DNA of 64,000 nucleotides. It comes from Fimbriimonadaceae bacterium (GTDB lineage: Bacteria > Armatimonadota > Fimbriimonadia > Fimbriimonadales > Fimbriimonadaceae). The stretch's first letter is position 1. Every line of letters starts with the position of its first letter. A program made the position numbers and the translations under genes. Shown piece after piece: positions 8,154-17,576 of this stretch. Under the pieces are notes generated by a model that saw nothing but the letters and a program-made list of their open reading frames with translations, ran no database searches and was not told the origin of the DNA. Where the stretch lies: contig JABAQM010000001.1 in assembly GCA_019187105.1 (NCBI GenBank), positions 3,068,734-3,132,733 of the forward strand. The letters are read 5' to 3'.

Positions 8154-10406
8154 ATGAGCTACGGAACCGGAATCAACTTTGCTGGCCTCGCCAGCGGGAT
8201 CGATACGGAATCGATCGTTCGGCAGCTCATTCAACTCGAGCAGATCCCAATAAGGCGTCTCCAGACCCGGCAGGCCGAGCTTCAGGCCCGGATGGGAATC
8301 TATGGCCAGTTTAAGTCGACGGTTCAAAGTCTTGCGTCGGCCGCAGCCTCCCTGAATACGGCGGCCGCCTTTAATCCTATCAAGGCAACATCGTCCGATA
8401 CGGCTGTTGCCACGATCACGGCCGGCAGCGCGACAAATGCGGGAATCTACTCGCTCACCGTTAGTAAGCTGGCCCAGTCGCACAAAATTGCGAATCTGAA
8501 TCCCCAGGCCAGCGTTTCTGAGGCCCTCGGCATGACCGGCCAGTTCGTCGTCAACGGTCGAGTGATCGACGTTACCGCCACGGATTCGCTCACGACGATT
8601 GCGACCAAGATCAATGCGGAGTCAGTTGGCGCGACCGCAAGCATCATCGATGGCGGTCCGAACATGGGGTATCTGACCATCACCAGCAACAACGGAGGGG
8701 CCGCGAACAAGATCCAAATCGCCGACTTGGGTTCGGGTAACGTCCTCAGTTCGCTTGGCATGGTTGCAGGTGCGCCTGCGATTCGGGAGGCCATCACCGG
8801 TGGTGCCGCAAGCTGGAAATTCAGCTCCAATACGGCTTCGCTCGCCACGATGCTCGATACGACCGCCTTTCCGAGTGGACTCGTGTCGATCGGAACCGGT
8901 TCGATCACGGTCGACGGAAACGACACGCTCCAAACTATCGCCGACAAGATCAACAACCCCGGGAACGGGACCGGAGCCACCGCAACGGTCGTCTCCTCAA
9001 CCGAGAATGGTGTCACAAAGTATCGGCTCGAGATAACGGGAACGACGACGTTCGGAGCGGAGAACAATGTCTGGCAGGCGCTCGGTGTGCTTCAGCGAGG
9101 CTACGGCAACCAACTGGTGGGGGCTCAGGACGCTGAATTCACGCTCGACGGCGTAGCCCTAACAAGCACGACTAACGAAATCACCACCGCGATTCCTGGC
9201 GCAACCCTTACGCTGCTCCAAGCGGACGCGGGAACGCCCAAGACAGCCACGTTAACCCTGAGTCGCGATACGGAATCCATCAAGAAGGCATTCCGGTCCT
9301 TCAAGGACGCCCATAACGCCATTCTCGACTATATCAAGGCTGGTAGCTCCTTCGATACCGAAACGTACGAGTCGGGGCCGTTGTTCGGGGACTTTCTCGC
9401 GTCGCAAGTCGAATCCACGATTTCGAGCCTCGTTTACAGTTCGGTAACGACCGGCGGTGCCTTTTCGAACCTGACTCAGCTTGGTTTTTCGACCGACGAG
9501 GTCGGCAAGTTGACGCTCGATGAAGCTGCTCTGGACAACGCCCTCGCCACCGACCCCGAAGCCGTCGGCAAACTGATGCGCAGTATCGGAACGACGAGCA
9601 GCAATGACCTGACCTTCGTTTCCAACGGCACCAAGACGCAAGCGTCGTCGGGAGCTGGGTTCTTGGTCAACATCACCCAAATTGCTACCAAGGGCTACCA
9701 TGTGGCCGGCACGGCCCAGACAACTGGCAATCCCGCCAATGAAACCCTGACCTTCGGTGGGGCACTGTTTGGGAGCGATTACAACCTGGTTCTCGATGTG
9801 GGAAGCACCCTTGCGGACACGATCAACAAAATCAATAACGACGCCACGCTCAAGGGGAAAGTCATTGCGAGTGACGACGGAGGAAGGCTGAAGATCGAGT
9901 CGAAGGCATACGGCACGAACGGGAATTTCACGGTCGTCAGCGACCTTGCTGCAGCCTCGGACAACTCGGGTATCGGAGATGGAACCATCGGTTTTACGGC
10001 CGGTCTCGACGTCGCTGGAACCATAAACGGAGAAGAAACCACCGGCAGCGGCCAATTTCTGACCGGCAAGGCGGGCAACGCCACCACGGATAGCCTTCAG
10101 ATTCAATACACTGGGAGCCTGACCGGTGATGTCGGCTACATCAAGTTCACGAAGGGTGTGGCTGCCCTGATGCAGGACGCCGTAAATGGCCTCACCGATT
10201 CGACCAACGGCCTCTTTACGACCTCCACGGACTCTCTTCAGTCGCAGTTCGATGAGCTCGGCACCAACATCACGGACCTCGAAGCTCGCCTGAAGGTGCG
10301 CGAAGAGTCGCTCCGGCGGAAGTTCGCCGCCATGGAACAGGCTCTTACGCAGCTCCAGGCACAAAGCGCCCGGCTCTCATCGATGGCCTCCCAAATGGGC
10401 CGCTAA
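8154..10406 (+). CDS. fliD: Flagellar hook-associated protein 2 (filament cap)
   Basis: FliD caps the flagellar filament and helps flagellin subunits to assemble. The N-terminal FliD signature is clear: INFAGLASGIDTESIVRQL at residues 7-25, followed by a coiled region (about 30-65). Flagellin-IN type repeats occur near residues 90-170 and 240-300 (for example IYSLTVSKLAQSH and TIADKINN). The C-terminal coiled coil is at about 690-745. At 750 residues it is much longer than the usual 450-500, with the extra length in Thr/Gly/Asn-rich beta regions expected to be surface exposed. No other flagellar structural gene is in the window. Confidence 0.9.
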   Translation: MSYGTGINFAGLASGIDTESIVRQLIQLEQIPIRRLQTRQAELQARMGIYGQFKSTVQSLASAAASLNTAAAFNPIKATSSDTAVATITAGSATNAGIYSLTVSKLAQSHKIANLNPQASVSEALGMTGQFVVNGRVIDVTATDSLTTIATKINAESVGATASIIDGGPNMGYLTITSNNGGAANKIQIADLGSGNVLSSLGMVAGAPAIREAITGGAASWKFSSNTASLATMLDTTAFPSGLVSIGTGSITVDGNDTLQTIADKINNPGNGTGATATVVSSTENGVTKYRLEITGTTTFGAENNVWQALGVLQRGYGNQLVGAQDAEFTLDGVALTSTTNEITTAIPGATLTLLQADAGTPKTATLTLSRDTESIKKAFRSFKDAHNAILDYIKAGSSFDTETYESGPLFGDFLASQVESTISSLVYSSVTTGGAFSNLTQLGFSTDEVGKLTLDEAALDNALATDPEAVGKLMRSIGTTSSNDLTFVSNGTKTQASSGAGFLVNITQIATKGYHVAGTAQTTGNPANETLTFGGALFGSDYNLVLDVGSTLADTINKINNDATLKGKVIASDDGGRLKIESKAYGTNGNFTVVSDLAAASDNSGIGDGTIGFTAGLDVAGTINGEETTGSGQFLTGKAGNATTDSLQIQYTGSLTGDVGYIKFTKGVAALMQDAVNGLTDSTNGLFTTSTDSLQSQFDELGTNITDLEARLKVREESLRRKFAAMEQALTQLQAQSARLSSMASQMGR

Positions 10407-10456
10407 CCAAACGGCCACCAACGCTCCCCTCGCTGAAGATATGCTTCGCGTCAGCC

Positions 10457-10810
10457 GTGAGCATGATCACCCTGGCAATCTTGGCGGTCCTCACTCTACA
10501 GAATGAGGGCGGTCTGGTTGTGGAGACGATCCAACCGGGAACTGGCGCCACCGCATCAGCCCGTAGCAAGGTGGAAATTGATTACACCGTGCGTAGCGAA
10601 GACGGAAAGACGCTAGCGTCGTCCATCGACCGCGGACTGCCCATCTGGATGGACTTGGCCGACCCCAAGACCCTACCGCTCTGGCGACGGGGCATAGCCG
10701 GACTGAAGGTGGGTGGCAGACGCAAACTCTCGGCCACGCCATTTTGGTATGGTGGCGAAGCCAAACAGCCGGCCCTGATCGTTTTCGTGACCGTACGATC
10801 GGTTAAGTGA
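10457..10810 (+). CDS. FKBP-type peptidyl-prolyl isomerase-like protein, exported
   Basis: This 117-residue protein has a short hydrophobic N-terminus (MSMITLAILAVLTLQ) that looks like a signal peptide or anchor. It is followed by an FKBP fold: GGLVVETIQPGTGATA, VEIDYTVRSEDGKTLASS, LWRRGIAGLKVGGRRKLSATP and WYGGEA. These match the FKBP blocks in order, but several ligand-pocket aromatics are not at the usual places (for example the FDSS block reads ASSIDRG), so isomerase activity is doubtful. Its 3' end overlaps the stop of the convergent GNAT gene by 8 bp. Confidence 0.7.
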   Translation: MSMITLAILAVLTLQNEGGLVVETIQPGTGATASARSKVEIDYTVRSEDGKTLASSIDRGLPIWMDLADPKTLPLWRRGIAGLKVGGRRKLSATPFWYGGEAKQPALIVFVTVRSVK

Positions 10811-11447
10811 TCCGTGGATGCTGCAGCAGCGCCGCCGCATTGAGGGACTCGGCGTCATCCATGTAGTTCTCGATGACTCCTACCAAAGACAAACCGAGCC
10901 TGAGTAAGGGAGTGAGGGTGGAATCGATGATGCGGCCATTAATAACTTCTGTCGTATAATCCTGTACGGATCGTCCTGTCGTGCGCTTCCAATCGCGTAC
11001 CCCCGGAAGTCGACAGGCGGTCCCGTACCGAAGCAGCGACAGTTGGTCTGCCAATCGGAACCGCTCCTGATACAGCGCTCTTGCGACCCCCCGACCTCGA
11101 TGCCCAGGGTCGACGCTGATATCGACGCCGTACAGCGTGGTTCCATCGGGATCATGACGACGCAAACCGTGTCCACCCACGGTTTCCTCCCATGAGCGGT
11201 GACTGTCCCAGTTTTCCTCCGAGATGATGAGGCTGGTCGCCGATCCCACAACCTTGTCTCCGATCTTCGCCACAAACTGGCCTTCGGGAAATCGCTGCAG
11301 GTGTTCTTTGAGATGGGAGCTCGTCCAAAGGAGTTCTTCAGGAAACGGGGGCGGAAAGCAGAGCCGCTGTAATCTGACAACCCCTTCGATCGTTGCCTCG
11401 GAAAGGCTCTCAATACTCAGGGAGCGGTTGTCTTCGCCTTGTTCCAA
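10803..11447 (-). CDS. GNAT-family N-acetyltransferase
   Basis: This 214-residue cytoplasmic protein carries the acetyl-CoA binding motif A of the GNAT superfamily, GVDISVDPGHRGRGVARAL (about residues 107-125), preceded by FVAKIGDKVVGSAT, the usual beta-strand pair. The substrate is unknown. The C-terminal third does not follow the compact GNAT pattern and may define specificity. Its start codon lies about 30 bp inside the end of the mazG reading frame, so the genes are probably translationally coupled. Confidence 0.8.
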   Translation of the reverse strand: MEQGEDNRSLSIESLSEATIEGVVRLQRLCFPPPFPEELLWTSSHLKEHLQRFPEGQFVAKIGDKVVGSATSLIISEENWDSHRSWEETVGGHGLRRHDPDGTTLYGVDISVDPGHRGRGVARALYQERFRLADQLSLLRYGTACRLPGVRDWKRTTGRSVQDYTTEVINGRIIDSTLTPLLRLGLSLVGVIENYMDDAESLNAAALLQHPRIT

Positions 11448-11692
11448 AGGTCATCCCATTCCTGTGGGGTCAGCGAGCGCAGGGGTTTATCAGCGCCCTC
11501 TTCCATTTGTTGAAAGCGGGCCGCAAAGCGATCGACCATGCGCCGCAGCGCATCCTCTGGCTCCACTTTGCACCACCTCGCGATGTTGACGACCGTGAAC
11601 AGCCAGTCGCCTAGCTCGTCGGTGATACGATCTTGGTCTGCCGAGGCTATCGCCTCTCTTAGCTCCGTGATTTCTTCATCCGACTTGGCCGA
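11417..11692 (-). pseudogene. mazG: MazG nucleotide pyrophosphohydrolase, C-terminal part after a frameshift
   Basis: This stretch encodes the second MazG domain in a different frame from the upstream part. It opens DEEITELREAI and continues ITDELGDWLFTVVNIARW, the EExxE and ExxD metal-binding motifs of the MazG fold, then ends with the WNKAK tail typical of full-length MazG. Removing one G from the GTCGGATG run at about 11680-11685 (minus strand) joins the upstream GFEWDSLDSVFGQV directly to DEEITEL, the normal family sequence. It may be a real one-base insertion or a sequencing error. It is unlikely to be translated alone, although programmed frameshifting cannot be excluded. Confidence 0.75.
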
Positions 11693-12191
11693 ACACCGAA
11701 TCGAGCGAGTCCCACTCGAAGCCGACACGGGCAGCCCGTTTGCTGACCTCGAATGCCCGCAGAAGCGCTGGAAGCGTTTTCGGGACGCCGGCGAGAATGC
11801 TCGCCGGCTGGGCTCCACCTTTCTCTTCGGCCTTGATGCGGTCCCAGTTGGCCAATACCGTTTCGGCGTCGTGGGCAATGGTGTCGGCGAAGACGTGAGG
11901 ATGACGTCGAACCAGCTTGTCGCTGATCTCCTCAGCGACGGCTTCAATGTCCCATCTGCCGGCAGCCTTTGATATCTGCGCATGAAGGATCGGCTGGAGG
12001 AGAAGGTCACCCAACTCTTCGCGAAGCTTGTCCCTGTCGCCGGAGTCGATCGCCTCGAGTACCTCGTACGTCTCCTCCACGAGATGGGATTTCAAGGTCT
12101 CGTGGGTCTGGGCACGGTCCCAAGGACACCCGTCGGGAGCCAAGAGGCGATCCACAATCTCGACCAAGCGCTGGAGTTGTGAATCAGCCAC
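11676..12191 (-). CDS. mazG: MazG nucleotide pyrophosphohydrolase, N-terminal part (frameshifted)
   Basis: MazG hydrolyses nucleoside triphosphates to monophosphates and pyrophosphate, acting as a house-cleaning enzyme and modulating the stringent response. The N-terminal domain is intact: RLLAPDGCPWDRAQTHETLKSHLVEE (the classic CPWD-Q-H block; residues 16-41), EETYEVLEAI, then EELGDLLLQPILHAQ. The central linker, with RRHPHVF and NWDRIKAEE, is also present. Translation in this frame ends prematurely at residue 171, just after GFEWDSLDSVFGQV. The missing C-terminal domain continues in another frame (11417-11692). The 3' end of the PPIC foldase gene overlaps its start by 8 bp. Confidence 0.85.
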   Translation of the reverse strand: MADSQLQRLVEIVDRLLAPDGCPWDRAQTHETLKSHLVEETYEVLEAIDSGDRDKLREELGDLLLQPILHAQISKAAGRWDIEAVAEEISDKLVRRHPHVFADTIAHDAETVLANWDRIKAEEKGGAQPASILAGVPKTLPALLRAFEVSKRAARVGFEWDSLDSVFGQVG

Positions 12192-13143
12192 CCAGCAGGC
12201 CGCCGGAATCCTTCAGGTATTTGCTGATCGAGGATTGGAACGTGGGGATATTGACCTCGACTTTCGCTTTCGACCGTGCCTCCGCCATGAGCTTGGAAAT
12301 ATCAGTCTTAACTCGTCCGCGGTCAACCGCTAGCTTCCGGCGCAGCTGACGCTTGGTGCGGTCGTCCAGCGGTTGCACCCGCTCAGGCGTGATGTTCTCG
12401 ATGAGGAACTTATAAAAGCCGCCCTCGGTTCGAATCCAGTCAGTCGCGCTGCCGATTTTGACCCCGTCTACGGCCGTCTTGAGGTTCGTAGACATCACAT
12501 CGACAGGCAGCTCGCCAAGCAGGCCATCGTTGAACTTCGAGGCATGGTCGCTATGTTTTTTCACCGCCTCGGGGAAGGACATACCGCCCTTGAGGTCGGC
12601 TTCGGCAGCATCGCGCTTTGCTTCGTCCGGCACGGCCAGGAGGCGTAATTTGAACCGCTTTGGAAACGTGAACATCGTCGGGTTCGTTTTGTAAAACGCC
12701 TCGAGTTCTTGGTCGGTAACGGTGATGCCTTGGGAGACGATCTTGAGCTCGGCAAGCTCCAACTTGATGGCGTAATTAAGCTCAGCTTCTGTTCCACCCG
12801 ATGCCGCCCAGTTCTTAAGCAGGTCGGTATTTTCGGCGACCCGATCGTCAAGCTCCTGCTTGATTTCCGCCTCTGTCGGCGTGCATTTTCGTTGGTCGCA
12901 GAGCTGCAGCATCAGCTTTTCATCGACGATGCGCTGAAGGGTCAGGAACCCCGGGGGTGCGGGCGCGAAGCCGCCAGGCGTCATCTTGCCTACGCCGGAG
13001 AGAAACTCCATTCGCCGGTAGTACTCCGAGCCCTTGACAGCCTGGCCATTGACGACAACGACGTCCTTGGAAAGATCGACTTGGGCGGATGCCAAGCTCG
13101 CAACGGCGATCCATGCGACCGATAAGAAGCGTTTTAAGGTCAT
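12184..13143 (-). CDS. SurA/PrsA-like periplasmic foldase (PPIC family)
   Basis: This 319-residue protein has a signal peptide (residues 1-20, ending SLASAQ). It has the SurA N-domain arrangement: VVVVNGQAVKGSEYYRRM, then RIVDEKLMLQLC, long helices with EAEIKQELDDRV, ITVTDQELEAFYKTNP, and a parvulin-like region with RFKLRLLAVPDEAKRDAAEADLKGGMSFPEAVKKHS then GLLGELP. The parvulin core lacks several conserved residues, so chaperone rather than isomerase activity is likely. It would assist folding of exported proteins. It is first of a set with mazG and a GNAT gene. Confidence 0.82.
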   Translation of the reverse strand: MTLKRFLSVAWIAVASLASAQVDLSKDVVVVNGQAVKGSEYYRRMEFLSGVGKMTPGGFAPAPPGFLTLQRIVDEKLMLQLCDQRKCTPTEAEIKQELDDRVAENTDLLKNWAASGGTEAELNYAIKLELAELKIVSQGITVTDQELEAFYKTNPTMFTFPKRFKLRLLAVPDEAKRDAAEADLKGGMSFPEAVKKHSDHASKFNDGLLGELPVDVMSTNLKTAVDGVKIGSATDWIRTEGGFYKFLIENITPERVQPLDDRTKRQLRRKLAVDRGRVKTDISKLMAEARSKAKVEVNIPTFQSSISKYLKDSGGLLGG

Positions 13144-13206
13144 TTGACTCCTAAGACCGCATCCGAGCGGCCTACGTTAGTTTACTGATGTGAGTTCGAC
13201 TGGGCT

Positions 13207-13245
13207 CCCGAAAAAGAAAGACCGATCCATCGAAATGGATCGGTC
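13207..13245 (-). terminator. Rho-independent terminator after rpmE
   Basis: On the minus strand an 11-bp perfect stem (GACCGATCCAT / ATGGATCGGTC) with a TTCG tetraloop is followed by CTTTCTTTTTC. It lies 22 bp after the L31 stop codon and closes the long leftward operon that begins with the ABC ATPase gene. Confidence 0.88.
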
Positions 13246-13267
13246 AGAGAAGTTGCTCGCTCGCTGC

Positions 13268-13531
13268 TTACTTTTTTTGGTTCTGATTGGCGTAGCGCCG
13301 CATGAATTTCTCAACACGACCAGCCGTATCGACCAATTTCTTTTGTCCAGTGTAAAAGGGGTGGCTAAAGGCGCTGATTTCAACGTTGATCACGTAGTGC
13401 TCGACACCGTCGATAACCTTCGTCTCGTTCGACTTCATGGTCGAGAGACCGGTCCATTCGTGGTCGCCGTCCACGTAAACAACGGGAAAATTCTGCGGAT
13501 GCCCTTGCGCCTTCATAGTCCGAACGCTCAT
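13268..13531 (-). CDS. rpmE2: 50S ribosomal protein L31, type B (zinc-free)
   Basis: This 87-residue protein is a constituent of the large ribosomal subunit. The diagnostic C-terminal block [18 protein letters not shown], then [11 protein letters not shown], is present. It lacks the four cysteines of zinc-binding L31, placing it in the C-minus type B group, which in many bacteria is used under zinc limitation (family knowledge). The start codon overlaps by one base the stop of the WD40 protein gene. It is the last gene of the operon, directly before a strong terminator. No Zur-like operator was recognised. Confidence 0.93.
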   Translation of the reverse strand: MSVRTMKAQGHPQNFPVVYVDGDHEWTGLSTMKSNETKVIDGVEHYVINVEISAFSHPFYTGQKKLVDTAGRVEKFMRRYANQNQKK

Positions 13532-16500
13532 TATGGCTGATTCGCTAGCCCGGATGCAACCGATGGATTGACCGGCTCCATCTCATTAGCGGCAGCCGCT
13601 TCCCATACGTGCAGCCGCCCATCTTCACCGACCGCGGCAAGGAGTGAACCGTCCAGACTCATGGCGACGCCGAAGGCAAAGCCATTGGCGTTCAGAGACA
13701 AGGTCGGATACTCGATGTCTGGCCTCCACAGCTTCACCGTCTTGTCCATGGACGCGCTTGCGATCGTCGATCCGTCGGTCGACCAAGCCAAATAGACAAC
13801 TGCCTGGTTGTGCCCCTTGAAGGTTCGCTTGATCTCGAATCGCTCCAGGTCAATCAGTCGGATGTAGGCATCTACGCTGCCAACTACGGCGGACTTTTGA
13901 TCGGGAGAAATCGCCAAACCGTTCAAGCTGTCCTGGGTTAGGCTCAGCTTCCTCGGACTCTTACCGGCTGCGATGTCGATCAGATACAGATCGCCCTTGG
14001 TGTCACCACCCAGTAATCGCTCCGACCCGATCGCCGCAATACAGCTGATGGTTTCCTTGCTGATCGGGAATTCTCGCTTGATGGCGCCGCGGGTCGCATC
14101 GATCTCGCGAACAATCCCATCGTCGCAGGCAGCAAACAGCCGCCCATTCGGGAGAAACCTTACGGAGCCGACTTCCTTGCTACAAGGGATCAGCTTGAGG
14201 CGCTTGCCGGCAACGGGATCATGAACCGCGACGGCGCCGTCCTGGCCGCCGCTAGCGAGAAGCTTGCCATCTGGCGAGAAGGCGACATCCCAGACTAAGT
14301 TGTCGTGGCCCTTCCACTTTCGGAGGACGGTTCGGGTTGCAGGATCCCAAATCACAATCATGCCGTCTTGACCACAGGTGGCGGCCATGGCGCGGTCCGG
14401 GGACAATGCCACGCTCAGTACGAAAGACTGATGCCCCTTGGCGGCAGCGTCGCTTGGCGCGGACGGAAGTTTCCATTGCAGAACCATGCCGTCCCTCGCC
14501 GAAGAGTAGATCGTTCCGTTCGGGGCGACCGCGACTTGGGTGATCCATTGCTTATGACCCCGAAGGATGAGAGGCGAAACTGGATTTCCGAGATCCCAAA
14601 CCTCGATGGCGTTGTTGAAGCACCCGGCAACGAGCCATTTTCCGCTCGGATGAAAGGCTAGGGACTGGATGAGGCCGTTGGCGCTCTTCAGCCGTTGGAC
14701 CTCGGTCAGATCCGAAACTCGCAAGACAATGACCGTCCCGTCGGCAAGGCCAACCGCAAGCTTATCGGATTGGCCAGAAAACGCGATCGACCAAACATGG
14801 GAATCGACTTTGGCGCGAGCCAAACGCTGCAAATCGTCGGTCCGCCAGATCTCCACCGAGCCGCTGGCATCGCCGGCCGCGACCTTGTCCCCGGTCGAGG
14901 TGACGGCCAGGCAGCTTGCCAACTGCGGTAGGAGCAGGCTGTCCTTCGGCACCAACTTTGAGTCCCAAGTCCGGAGATAGCGATCCTTTCCGGCGCTTGC
15001 CACCGCATTGCCCGATCCAACCAAGGCGATCAGGCCCCCGTCATGGGCGGCGACCTCGCCAAGCGGTTTGCCCTGTTCGCTCAAACGGACGAGACTGCCG
15101 CTCTCGATGCCGACAATAATGCCAGCTGGGACCGAACAGATAGCGGTGCCTGCTCCTTCTAAGTCGGCAAGCTTGCGGGACTGGCCATCAGCCGTGAACG
15201 CCCGGACGATGGGCTCCGCGCCAACCACCGCAATGCCGTTAGAAGGTAGCAGCGTGACCCCATAGGCGGGACGTTGAAACGCGGGAAATGCCCTCTCCGC
15301 GCGGCTCTGCATCATGTTGTAGAGCAGCCGCCATTCCAGTCCGCGTAAATCGGGTTCGCCCGGCTTGGGACGTTGCAGATCAAGGAGTTCCTGAGCCTGG
15401 GTCAGGTTGCCCGCTGCATAGGCCTGCTCGATCAAACGGCCGTTCAGCGCATAAATCAGCTTGGCTTGCTCCTTGCGTTGGGTTTCGGCCGCGATTGCCC
15501 GCTCGGAAGACGCGACTCGTTCCCTGTACTGACTTCCGCCAAAGATTGCCAGCGCACCGAAGATGGCAAAGATGAGCCCGGCAATCGACCAGGCTCGAAC
15601 AAGCCCCTGACGATAAGCTGCCTGCTGGCGCAACCGCTCGGCATCAGGGAGGCTGCCTTCCACCCATGATCGATCGAAGACCCTGGCGTACACCGGGTTC
15701 CTAACCGCCAGTGATCCATCGACGGTCCGAACGATGCCGGCTAAATGAAGTGCAGAAACTAGGGGGTTCGATTCATCATCGCGAACGGCAGGTTTGGCCT
15801 TAAGAACCCTGGCGTAGAGATCCAAAAGCGCGCTTGGGTCGGATTCGCCTTTGAGAATCCGGTTTCGAACAAAAGCCAGGTTGTCGTCCGTTTCCCGGGC
15901 CGATTTTGAGAGAAAGACCTGCTCGCAAAGCCGGTCGACGTCTCCGGGTCTATCAGCTTCGAGGTGTTCGCAAACCTCGCGACAGAGTCGCTGGGTCAAG
16001 TAGGGGTGACCTTTCGTCCAGTGGAGGATCCGGTGGATCAAGTCATTGCCGGATCGGCCGGCTTGGTCCAGGATGTGAGCCAGGGGCTGTACATCGGCTG
16101 TCGAAAAGTCCTCAAGCAGGATACGCGTCCCAACGTTGAACGGAGTGCGCCGAACATCCTGCATCAGGTCTCCCGGCGAGGCAACCCCGAGGAGGCAAAA
16201 CGTCAGGCGTTCGAAAGTCGGCTCCAAAGCGCGACGGTTGTGGCACTCTCGAATGGCCGCAAAGAATTCATCGGTCGGAAAGGGAAGTGACCGGACGGCA
16301 TCGATTTCGTCGATGAAAATCACCAGCTCACGGTCCGAGTCGGCAAGCAGCACAGCTTCGATCGCACCAAAGAAGCGCTGTAGCGGACCGACCCGCTGAT
16401 TATCGTGCCAATAGTCCTCAAGGAGATCGGTCAGGCCCAGAGAATCGCCGAGGTGGATCAGCAGGCCGTCGTACCACTGTTCAACCGTCAGGTTCTGCCC

Positions 16501-16719
16501 GATTGCGGTGAGGTCGAGAATGGCGACGCTGCGTCCGTTTTGCCGAAGCTTGACGGCTGTCCGCACCATCATGGAGCTCTTGCCCATTTGGCGGCTTGTC
16601 AGGACAAAGCAGAACTCCCCCGCCATCAGCTTGGTGAAGAGTTCGCTGTCAGCGGGGCGGACAACGTACGATGGATCGTCGTTGCGGAGCGTTCCCCCTG
16701 TGGTGAACCCCGACGTCAA
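13531..16719 (-). CDS. AAA-like ATPase fused to WD40 repeats, membrane-anchored
   Basis: The only upstream ATG (16791) would overlap the previous gene by 76 bp. I prefer the TTG at 16719, in a TTGA overlap with that gene's stop and behind a GAAGG site, giving about 1062 residues. The N-terminal part is an AAA_35-type P-loop domain: [14 protein letters not shown] (Walker A) and [10 protein letters not shown] (Walker B). A hydrophobic helix ([15 protein letters not shown]) separates it from a C-terminal beta-propeller of about twelve WD40-like repeats, such as [17 protein letters not shown]. This architecture resembles STAND-type signalling proteins. The function is unknown, and its operon position next to L31 is odd. 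Confidence 0.82.
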   Translation of the reverse strand: MTSGFTTGGTLRNDDPSYVVRPADSELFTKLMAGEFCFVLTSRQMGKSSMMVRTAVKLRQNGRSVAILDLTAIGQNLTVEQWYDGLLIHLGDSLGLTDLLEDYWHDNQRVGPLQRFFGAIEAVLLADSDRELVIFIDEIDAVRSLPFPTDEFFAAIRECHNRRALEPTFERLTFCLLGVASPGDLMQDVRRTPFNVGTRILLEDFSTADVQPLAHILDQAGRSGNDLIHRILHWTKGHPYLTQRLCREVCEHLEADRPGDVDRLCEQVFLSKSARETDDNLAFVRNRILKGESDPSALLDLYARVLKAKPAVRDDESNPLVSALHLAGIVRTVDGSLAVRNPVYARVFDRSWVEGSLPDAERLRQQAAYRQGLVRAWSIAGLIFAIFGALAIFGGSQYRERVASSERAIAAETQRKEQAKLIYALNGRLIEQAYAAGNLTQAQELLDLQRPKPGEPDLRGLEWRLLYNMMQSRAERAFPAFQRPAYGVTLLPSNGIAVVGAEPIVRAFTADGQSRKLADLEGAGTAICSVPAGIIVGIESGSLVRLSEQGKPLGEVAAHDGGLIALVGSGNAVASAGKDRYLRTWDSKLVPKDSLLLPQLASCLAVTSTGDKVAAGDASGSVEIWRTDDLQRLARAKVDSHVWSIAFSGQSDKLAVGLADGTVIVLRVSDLTEVQRLKSANGLIQSLAFHPSGKWLVAGCFNNAIEVWDLGNPVSPLILRGHKQWITQVAVAPNGTIYSSARDGMVLQWKLPSAPSDAAAKGHQSFVLSVALSPDRAMAATCGQDGMIVIWDPATRTVLRKWKGHDNLVWDVAFSPDGKLLASGGQDGAVAVHDPVAGKRLKLIPCSKEVGSVRFLPNGRLFAACDDGIVREIDATRGAIKREFPISKETISCIAAIGSERLLGGDTKGDLYLIDIAAGKSPRKLSLTQDSLNGLAISPDQKSAVVGSVDAYIRLIDLERFEIKRTFKGHNQAVVYLAWSTDGSTIASASMDKTVKLWRPDIEYPTLSLNANGFAFGVAMSLDGSLLAAVGEDGRLHVWEAAAANEMEPVNPSVASGLANQP

Positions 16720-17576
16720 GCCATAACACCTTCGTTGGCGGTTTCGGAGTAGCCAGGCATCTCCGGCCAATACTCGGCCGGGCGGCCGCACCGGCGAGCC
16801 TGTTTATGAATCCGATCCATATTGCCACCCGAGTCGATCCAAGCAAACACCAAAGTCTGGGCAAGTCCCGCCACCAATCGATCCCGCACTCGATTGGCGT
16901 TGGGGTGGTACTTCCGAGCCGGAGGAACGGCTGAAATCGCGAGGTCTGTTCTCGGATCGAACTGGTACCGCCAAAGCCTGGCGGCCGCAAACGGCTCCTG
17001 ATCCAGGTTCTCACCCAGCGACTCAAAGAGGCCCGTATCAAGGACCAAGACTCTCGGTGCTCCCCAGCGAAGGGGCACAAGAGCGGCACGCTGATAGGCG
17101 GGCTTATCGTGGCCGGCAATCAAGACCCGACCGTCGAGCACGAGCCTCTCTACCCGGTCCTCGATCCAGTTCAGAGCGGCCTGCGGCGCGGATCGGGAGG
17201 CGAGTACGGCGACGGTGTTTGCCTCCAAAAGCCGCAGGTTGCCGTAAGCAAAGAGCACACCCGGTGGATCGGGATCGAACTTCTCGAGATTGCTGGGAAA
17301 ATGTGCATCGGTTGCATGGATCAGATGCAATCCTCGGGCGTCCCATTGACGCTCGATTTCCGCGGCTTCCTCGACGAGCCTCTTTCGCGCCTTGCACCAG
17401 TGGTCGGACTGGGCCGGCTTAAGGCGGTACTCCTCCTGCAGAGCCTCGCGGGACAACCGCATAAAGGACTCTGGAGAACGAGACAGGAGGTCGTTTCGAG
17501 CAAGAACGCGGACGACCGTTTTCGATCCGATACCGGGTGTCATACCAAGTGCGATTGCGATCGTGCGCCGCGTCAT
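16716..17576 (-). CDS. DprA-like (DNA processing A) Rossmann-fold protein, divergent
   Basis: DprA loads RecA on incoming single-stranded DNA in transformation. This 286-residue protein keeps the DprA layout: an N-terminal helix-hairpin-helix-like segment (GMTPGIGSKTVVRVL), then HFPSNLEKFDPDPPGVLFAYGN (matching YPxxLxxxxxxPxxLxxxG), VAVLASRSAPQAALNW in place of VAIVGSRxxSxYG, and LVLDGRVLIAGHDKPAYQRAAL in place of the SGxAxGID segment. The core glycine-rich motifs are degenerate and the C-terminus is not a typical DprA winged helix. A divergent paralogue is more likely than the main DprA. Its start overlaps the MTA phosphorylase stop by one base. Confidence 0.68.
   Translation of the reverse strand: MTRRTIAIALGMTPGIGSKTVVRVLARNDLLSRSPESFMRLSREALQEEYRLKPAQSDHWCKARKRLVEEAAEIERQWDARGLHLIHATDAHFPSNLEKFDPDPPGVLFAYGNLRLLEANTVAVLASRSAPQAALNWIEDRVERLVLDGRVLIAGHDKPAYQRAALVPLRWGAPRVLVLDTGLFESLGENLDQEPFAAARLWRYQFDPRTDLAISAVPPARKYHPNANRVRDRLVAGLAQTLVFAWIDSGGNMDRIHKQARRCGRPAEYWPEMPGYSETANEGVMA

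Noticed and set aside
9252-10364. 370-codon minus-strand frame opposite fliD
   Set aside because: Antisense shadow of a well-supported fliD; composition is Arg/Gly-rich without motifs.
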